Assembly (NCBI RefSeq): GCF_014076415.1
Contig: NZ_CP043568.1
Span: 4,464,001 to 4,528,000 of the forward strand
Direction: 5' to 3'
DNA: 64,000 bases
Source: Comamonas testosteroni
Lineage (GTDB): Bacteria; Pseudomonadota; Gammaproteobacteria; Burkholderiales; Burkholderiaceae_C
Below are positions 58,871-64,000 of the stretch, in pieces. Each line of letters begins with the position of its first letter. Position 1 is the stretch's first letter. Position numbers and translations under genes: made by a program. The notes beneath the pieces are model-generated. The model had not been told where the DNA came from, did not search any database, and saw only the letters and a program-made list of their open reading frames with translations.

Positions 58871-60241
58871 TCAACGAAACTCGAAGTGCTCCCTGTGCAA
58901 TTGCCAGCTAGCAGCTGGCAACGATTGCTCCAGTGCTTGCTCCAGCTGCTTGCCCATGGAAGCTGGGCCACAGAACCACACCTGCAATGGCTTGTCGGCT
59001 TGATAACGTTGAAGCACCTCTTTGGGCGTCCAGCGATGGCCATCGGAAAAGATATCGAGATGCACATCGGGATGAAGCGCCGAAGCCTCTTCCAGAGCTC
59101 GAGCAAGAGGATCGGCAGCATGCTGACAGGCGTATTGGAGCCAGGCTTGGGGAGCATGGCCGTCATGATGAAGCTGGCCCAACCAGGATAAAAAAGGAGT
59201 CGCGCCAACGCCAGCACCGACCCAAACATGCACAGCACCATCGTCGTGGTCCGGAGGCACAAAGCGGCCATAAGGACCATCTAGCTCCACAACGGCTCCG
59301 GGCTGAAGACGCTCGGGCAAGCTGCGTGTCCAGTCGCCTAGTTGCTTGATGTGAAAGCGCACGACGTGATTTTGCTGGCCCGCATCGGACAGCGTGAAAG
59401 GGTGAGCCTCTTGCTCCCCTGACAGGCGCAAAAAGGCGAATTGCCCCGCAGCATGGCCCGGCCAGGAATCATCCATGCGGCATTGCATCTCCAGCACATC
59501 ACCGAGCTGCGTGAATGACAGTACGGTGCCCACATGGGGATAGCGCGGCCGCAGGTCACGTTTCAGTTGAATCACTGCAGCCACGATGCCGAAAACCATC
59601 GTCAACGCCAGCAGCCAGCCGCCCACACCGCTCCAATAGCCAGGGGGAGTCAGCACAAGGCCATGAAACACCAGTAGCAGATATGCCAGGGGCATGAATC
59701 GATGAAACCAGTACCAGCGCTTGTATGGCACCGCGCGACGAGCAAGCGTAATGACCAACATCAAGATCAATGCATAGAAGGTCCATTCGCCCAAGGTTTT
59801 CGCATAGGGCTTTAGGAGGCTGACCCACTCGGGCACGGGTACCTTGGCCAGCCTGCCAGTGCTACCAATAGCCGTCGCGATGAGGGGCTTGGACTGCTTG
59901 GCCAGCCAATGCGCCAAGCTCAACACAATGGCAATGATGCCCAGCCATTTGTGCAAACGGTATGCCTTATCCATGCCACCCAAAGGCGACTCTACCCACC
60001 GAGGGCGCAAGGCCAAAACCATGATGGCCGTCATGGCCCCCAAAGCCAAGATACCAGTGAGCAGCATGCCTTCTTGCCGCATCACCCACAGCAGATCGCC
60101 TGGCGGCGACGGTGACAGCCAAAAAGCCTCCACTGCCCAGATCAAAAAGAAAGAAGCAAAGACAAGAAGAATGGAACGGCGCAAGACAACACTCCTGTTT
60201 GCTCGATTGCCGACAAAACCAGAGTGCGGAAACAGACACAC
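58871..60241 (-). CDS. Ferric-reductase-like flavocytochrome (membrane oxidoreductase)
   Basis: A 456-residue protein. Residues about 20-220 hold five to six membrane helices with paired His for heme (RLHKWLGII, LAHWLA, RFMPLAYLLLVFHGLV). A FAD domain follows (HPFTLSDAGQQ in the usual RxYS place) and a NAD-binding domain (VWVGAGVGATPFLSWL; VWFCGPASMG). It belongs to the ferric reductase/NADPH oxidase superfamily that moves electrons across the membrane. Start at 60241 gives MCLFPHSGF; later starts are possible. Confidence 0.88.
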   Translation of the reverse strand: MCLFPHSGFVGNRANRSVVLRRSILLVFASFFLIWAVEAFWLSPSPPGDLLWVMRQEGMLLTGILALGAMTAIMVLALRPRWVESPLGGMDKAYRLHKWLGIIAIVLSLAHWLAKQSKPLIATAIGSTGRLAKVPVPEWVSLLKPYAKTLGEWTFYALILMLVITLARRAVPYKRWYWFHRFMPLAYLLLVFHGLVLTPPGYWSGVGGWLLALTMVFGIVAAVIQLKRDLRPRYPHVGTVLSFTQLGDVLEMQCRMDDSWPGHAAGQFAFLRLSGEQEAHPFTLSDAGQQNHVVRFHIKQLGDWTRSLPERLQPGAVVELDGPYGRFVPPDHDDGAVHVWVGAGVGATPFLSWLGQLHHDGHAPQAWLQYACQHAADPLARALEEASALHPDVHLDIFSDGHRWTPKEVLQRYQADKPLQVWFCGPASMGKQLEQALEQSLPAASWQLHREHFEFR

Positions 60242-60467
60242 GCAGTAGCGCTGGATCGTTCACCGCAGGCAGCTTCAACACATTCGAGGCTTGTTCAAGG
60301 CTGATCCAGTTAAGGCTAACATGGCGCTCGATAGACGCTTTCCATGCCTAGCCGCTTTGCTGAGAAATATTGCTGTTTGTCAGAAAGCGTAGAGTCCGCC
60401 CCTGGCTGTGGATTCAACTGGTCAATGCAACACAATGACTGCCTCTGGTGGATGGAGTGTGGGCATG

Positions 60468-61190
60468 AAGCAAAGACTGCGGATTTACTTCACCGAAGCT
60501 CAGAAGGCAGTGATGTGGGATCGCTGGAAAGCTGGCGATACCTTGCGCGAGATCGGCAAGCTGTTTGAGCGACCGTACACCTCGATTCACAACATCCTGA
60601 GTTCGACAGGAGGTATCCGGCCACCAGCAAGGCATCGGCAGCGTTTGTCCCTGTCTCTGGCCGAGCGCGAGGAGATCTCTTGCAGCTTGGTCGCAGGTGA
60701 ATCCATCCGCTGCGTTGCCAGGCGCTTGAAGCGAGCAGCATCCACCATCAGTCGAGAACTCATGCGCAATGGCGACAAGACTTGCTACCGAGCGACAAAG
60801 GCAGATGAGGCAGCCTGGCAGCGAGCGCACCGCCCAAAGACGTGCAAGTTGGCCTGCAATCCTGCGTTGGAGCAGATCGTGGCGGGTAAATTGCAGAGTC
60901 GATGCTCACCTGAGCAAATAGCAGGACGGCTCAAACGAACTTACCCGGGCGCATATCTTGCAGCTCAATCGGGATACTGCAATACAAAAACCACCCAGAT
61001 ACCGTGCATCCCGTGCATTAGCGCGGGTTCGAGATATCCCGACCAGCTCGTAATTCGCTCCTCACGAAGCAAAAAGGCGCTACGGAAACGTCATGGCGCT
61101 CCGAAGGGTGAAAGGAAATCAAAAGACTCATGGAATACAAATCGTTCGTATTCGACAACAATGTCAGTGCCAATCCTACATTGGATATAG
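60468..61190 (+). pseudogene. IS30-family transposase fragment
   Basis: The first about 162 residues follow IS30 transposases (WKAGDTLREIGKLFERPYTSIHNIL, LSLAEREEISCSLVAGESIR, RAASTISRELMRNG, SPEQIAGRLKRTYPG). After that (about 60953) the sequence loses all similarity, with no DDE core, so the gene is truncated. It may be one end of an old element next to the AlpA-type gene. Confidence 0.8.
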
Positions 61191-61263
61191 CTATCAGAAA
61201 TCAATACTTATCGCATTAATTAACACTAGCTCATCCACCAAACACCCGAGCTCAAGAAACCAC

Positions 61264-62115
61264 ATGTCTACGGATAGCACGTCACGTTTCACTAAGAATG
61301 TCATCTCTATGGATGAGGTTCTGACACGGACTGGGTTATCAAGATCCATGCTCTACAAGCTGCTGCGCAAGGACAAGTTTCCTCATCCCACCCCAATGAG
61401 CAACAGAGCAGTTGGCTGGTTCGAAACGGATGTCGAAAGCTGGCTGCAGGCGAGCAAGGCAATTCACCAAGCAAGCCAGGTTCTACCTATCGTCTACATG
61501 GCGGGAAAAATGGGGGCAGCTTCAGACAATGGGAAGCCGGGCGGGGAGTTTTCATGTTGGCGAATCTTCGACGTATCCAAGTCCAAGGCGCTTGGTGATC
61601 TGGGGATCGAGAGTTCAGATACCGATGTACTGATCGCACCGCCGGAAGAAATGCTATTTCACGGAACTTGTACAAGGTTCATGTATTCAGGTCCGTGGAA
61701 AGCGAGAAATGGCAACCATGGACACATGCATGGCGCGAATTCTTACTCTCCCACCAACCCACAAAGCGCCGCCTATCGCGGAGCTCTTCAAGGCATCTCA
61801 CGGGCCGACGTTGTTGTTGCCTATCTCGAAGACCTGGAGGCTTTTGGAACGCTGGTTGAGATCGGCTATGCAAGAGCGGGCAATAAGAGAGTGATCGTTA
61901 TTACTGCACCTGCCCTCAAGAAGCAGCGACGAGGCAAAGACTGGGACCATGGCATTTGGTTCGCTATTCGAGCTGCTGATAGACACATCGAACTACCAGA
62001 CCTTCCTGGCTCCAGCCAGAACGACCTCTGGCGATCAGCACATGCACATGCTGCCTCGGTCATTTCGGAGTGGTATCCCCATTCATTGACTCCCCCTCCT
62101 AGCGCCGCCGAATAG
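61264..62115 (+). CDS. AlpA-like HTH fused to a nucleoside 2-deoxyribosyltransferase-like domain
   Basis: A 283-residue protein. Residues about 10-65 are an AlpA-type HTH (VISMDEVLTRTGLSRSMLYKLLRKDKFPHPTPM, then GWFETDVESWLQAS). From about residue 75 a nucleoside 2-deoxyribosyltransferase-like fold starts with VYMAGKMG and ends with the conserved ISRADVVVAYLEDLEAFGTLVEIGYARAGNKRVIVI. The Asp/Glu pair (YLED, VEIGYA) is the expected catalytic set. Such domains belong to the broader TIR/SLOG-like group with nucleotide-cleaving immune effectors. Flanked by mobile relics. Confidence 0.8.
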   Translation: MSTDSTSRFTKNVISMDEVLTRTGLSRSMLYKLLRKDKFPHPTPMSNRAVGWFETDVESWLQASKAIHQASQVLPIVYMAGKMGAASDNGKPGGEFSCWRIFDVSKSKALGDLGIESSDTDVLIAPPEEMLFHGTCTRFMYSGPWKARNGNHGHMHGANSYSPTNPQSAAYRGALQGISRADVVVAYLEDLEAFGTLVEIGYARAGNKRVIVITAPALKKQRRGKDWDHGIWFAIRAADRHIELPDLPGSSQNDLWRSAHAHAASVISEWYPHSLTPPPSAAE

Positions 62116-62139
62116 GGTGTAGTGGCCAGCTCGGGCCTG

Positions 62140-62391
62140 CCTCATAAGGAAGAAGCCTCACAACCTTCCGTCCCGCCCACTTGTTGAACATCTCGAACAG
62201 CTCTTGCAACGGGGCAACCTCATTCTTGTCACCGGCAATGAAGAGGCCGGCAAACGAATCCGCACCATGCCTATGTGCGACATGCGCAACTTCACGGCCG
62301 CCCCATCCATGACTTTGATGAAGCGTCAAAGCTGCTGGATCGCAGCCATGTGAAAGCAGCGCGCAAGCTTTGCCCAAGAAGGACCACATGA
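62140..62391 (+). pseudogene. Frameshifted relic of a tyrosine integrase C-terminus
   Basis: In one frame PLVEHLEQLLQRGNLILVTG leads to RIRTMPMCDMRNFTA; a +1 frame then reads HDFDEASKLLDRSHVKAARK, ending at 62391. These match the two parts of the intact prophage integrase (RAMYLRDMRSFAA and DLDAASKLLDHNSKVTTRK). So an integrase gene lost its N-terminus and Tyr end and gained a frameshift. Confidence 0.7.
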
Positions 62392-62548
62392 TCGAAATCA
62401 GTCAGGTACAACTCCTTCCACCTCATGAAAGAAATTTCCCTATCAAGAAACCTTCAAACAAATACTTCAAATTCAAATATCATTTCAATTTCCAATGTCA
62501 GACAAAGTATTCTTACGTATAAGAATCGAACGCAGCCAATAACAGCAT

Positions 62549-63316
62549 TCAAATAATTCCTATCAGGATTGCACATCTGACGGCTTGCGCTCTGGTTCTT
62601 ACTTGCATTTTTCCGTAAATATTTTTTATATGCGTTGACACAGTCAAAGGGCTTATTTGCAAGGAGGAAGCAACCTCGAGAGAGCTCTTCCCTTGAGCTA
62701 TCAACTTCAATATTTCCACCTCTCTTTCAGTCAGCGACTCAAAGCTCTTGTTTTTGAAGGTACTTTCCTCATGCAAATTGGCTTTGAATATTTTCGGAAT
62801 GATTTTCTTCGCCACTACTGGAGATATAGCCGCTCCACCATTGGCCACTTCCAGCACCGCTTGCGAGTAACTTCCAAACCATGAGTTTTTCACCAGGTAT
62901 CCAACAGCGCCTCTTTTAAGAGCATTCATTGCCGCATCATCGTTTTCACTTGCAGAAATTGCAATGCTCAGCACGTCGGGCCTCTTTAGTTGGATCGATT
63001 CCAGTAACTCTGTTCCTTGGCCTTCACCAATAGATAGGTCAATGAGGAGCACATCGAACTCTTGCAAAAAGACGTTCTTACGAGCCTCTCTGTAGCTGCA
63101 GGCCTGCCCGACCAGAAGAGTGCGCGGGTCACGCATGAGCTCCTGCGAGATCACATTGCTGACATGGCTGTCTTCGTCAACCAGAAAGACCTGCACGGGC
63201 TGGTTCTGCTGCCCCTTCATGTCGGACGGCCACATGCGCCCAGAGACTGTAGATGTGACTTCTGCACTTGCTGCATCATCAAACCGTGAGTTCATAAATG
63301 CGTCGGATAGATACAT
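62549..63316 (-). CDS. NarL/LuxR-type response regulator
   Basis: A 255-residue two-component response regulator. The receiver has VQVFLVDEDSHV, phosphoacceptor Asp in VLLIDLSIGEG, AISASEND and Lys in GYLVKNSW. The C-terminal LuxR HTH reads SLTEREVEILKLIAQGKSSLEVASSLQISPLTVSTHIKNIYGKMQVRTRAQAV. ATG 63316 follows GGAG at a good distance. About 45 extra residues lie before the receiver. No kinase gene is adjacent. It is divergent to the secreted gene at 63835. Confidence 0.9.
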   Translation of the reverse strand: MYLSDAFMNSRFDDAASAEVTSTVSGRMWPSDMKGQQNQPVQVFLVDEDSHVSNVISQELMRDPRTLLVGQACSYREARKNVFLQEFDVLLIDLSIGEGQGTELLESIQLKRPDVLSIAISASENDDAAMNALKRGAVGYLVKNSWFGSYSQAVLEVANGGAAISPVVAKKIIPKIFKANLHEESTFKNKSFESLTEREVEILKLIAQGKSSLEVASSLQISPLTVSTHIKNIYGKMQVRTRAQAVRCAILIGII

Positions 63317-63834
63317 GTGACACTCCATTTGATGAGTCGATTGCCTAGGAATCTCGCGAAAAATAGAATTCGTCTCATTGAAAATCCACAAAAAACAAAT
63401 AAAGAAAAATAAGGTTCAGATTTTTACAAATTAATACTGGAATACAAGGTATTAAGCTGTTTTCATCAGAAAATAGATGTAAACCCTTTATTTTTGAAAC
63501 AATGGATAGATGAAATAAAAAGAAATATAGATTACATTTTTTAGCATTGTAAGAATTTTCCAACAAGCACTATTATTTCAATAGCACATCACCCACAAAC
63601 CACAACAAATCAATCATTTTTTTCATCATTTTTAATTCTTCAAAAAACATCTTTGAATGGGGGATTACTGTTTCCCCGTCGTTTTCTGAAACTGCCTTCA
63701 CCGAAAGCAGTTTTGGAACGTAACAAAGCACTCCAGAACTTGTTGACGGTTAACACTGGCCTTTGCGAAATTGCATAGGTCTCTCGCTCACACACTCTCA
63801 GTTTTCTGAGAACTCGCTATTCAAAGGAATGATC
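63317..63834. promoter_or_regulatory. Long AT-rich divergent regulatory region
   Basis: 518 bp without a gene and much more AT-rich than the rest. It separates the response regulator from the divergent secreted-protein gene, so promoters for both must lie here. Inverted pairs are seen, e.g. CTCAG-TTTT-CTGAG at about 63797-63810 and AAACTGC/GCAGTTT at about 63689-63714. Good target for nucleoid proteins and the regulator itself (inference). Confidence 0.5.
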
Positions 63835-64000
63835 ATGAAAAAGTCTCTGATTGCCATGGCGGTTATTGCGTTGGCTGGTGTTGCATCTGCTGCCGTGAGC
63901 AGCTCAAGCATTGCAGCCACAAACACGACGTCGAGCGCATCGTCTGCCACGCTGTCGGGAGCTGCCAGCTCGGGCAACGGAAGTGCGCTGAGCATGAATA
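63835..64000 (+). CDS. Secreted Ser/Ala-rich protein (N-terminus only)
   Basis: MKKSLIAMAVIALAGVASAA is a Sec signal peptide. The mature start (VSSSSIAATNTTSSASSATL SGAASSGNG) is a low-complexity Ser/Ala/Thr stretch. The gene runs off the right edge. RBS AAGGAATGATC. Probably a surface or matrix protein under control of the adjacent regulator (inference). Confidence 0.75.
   Translation, partial: MKKSLIAMAVIALAGVASAAVSSSSIAATNTTSSASSATLSGAASSGNGSALSMN

Overview
The window looks like a Comamonas-type betaproteobacterial chromosome: high GC, Comamonadaceae-like housekeeping genes, and an interspersed Comamonadaceae-style GC-rich intergenic repeat. It carries one complete, apparently intact siphovirus (lambda-like) prophage. 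The genus is an inference from protein and repeat style.

Left host flank (1-14242). A leftward operon encodes a Tat-exported molybdenum hydroxylase of the isoquinoline-1-oxidoreductase/nicotinate-dehydrogenase type (molybdopterin subunit, 2Fe-2S subunit, triheme cytochrome c that runs off the left edge). Rightward genes follow: cytochrome b561, two periplasmic YceI proteins, a VOC/glyoxalase-family protein, valS and galU. Leftward tusA, a zinc-ribbon NUDIX hydrolase and cysM come next, then tRNA-Leu(CAA).

Prophage (about 14271-57467). A 59-bp perfect direct repeat of the tRNA-Leu 3' half gives attL (inside the intact tRNA) and attR (a partial copy next to the integrase). From the left: SOS-boxed umuDC; a leftward late operon read from right to left as replication genes, terminase, gpW, portal, a protease-capsid fusion, tail genes with a G/GT-type -1 frameshift, tape measure, the J tip protein, fibers, holin-like proteins, a SAR lysozyme and nested Rz/Rz1; then the immunity region (CII, Cro/YdaS, CI with five 15-bp operators). 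A rightward arm of small genes is separated by hairpin/T-run modules, and ends in DUF4224 and the integrase.

The outstanding item is a complete diversity-generating retroelement (DGR) at about 51353-54907 in the rightward arm. It has three tandem target genes with C-type-lectin-like (DUF1566) variable 3' ends, an Avd accessory protein, an adenine-rich template repeat with eight AAC codons, and a reverse transcriptase with the DGR-type IGxxxSQ and YVDD motifs. Hand alignment of the template with the three variable repeats gives 35 substitutions, all at template adenines. An IS3-family insertion (49855-51315, ACTG target duplication) sits just upstream and splits the hairpin in front of the first target gene.

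Right host flank (57468-64000). It holds a small Lys/Glu-rich protein, an RRM RNA-binding protein, a ferric-reductase-like flavocytochrome, and a decayed mobile island (IS30 transposase fragment, an AlpA-like HTH fused to a nucleoside deoxyribosyltransferase-like domain, a frameshifted integrase relic). A LuxR-type response regulator and the start of a secreted Ser/Ala-rich protein follow a long AT-rich spacer.

Working model (inference): CI represses a leftward promoter (cro, cII, replication) and a rightward promoter at 46.5 kb. Readthrough of the many hairpins in the right arm would need antitermination. The phage carries two mutators, Pol V and the DGR. No CRISPR array was seen.
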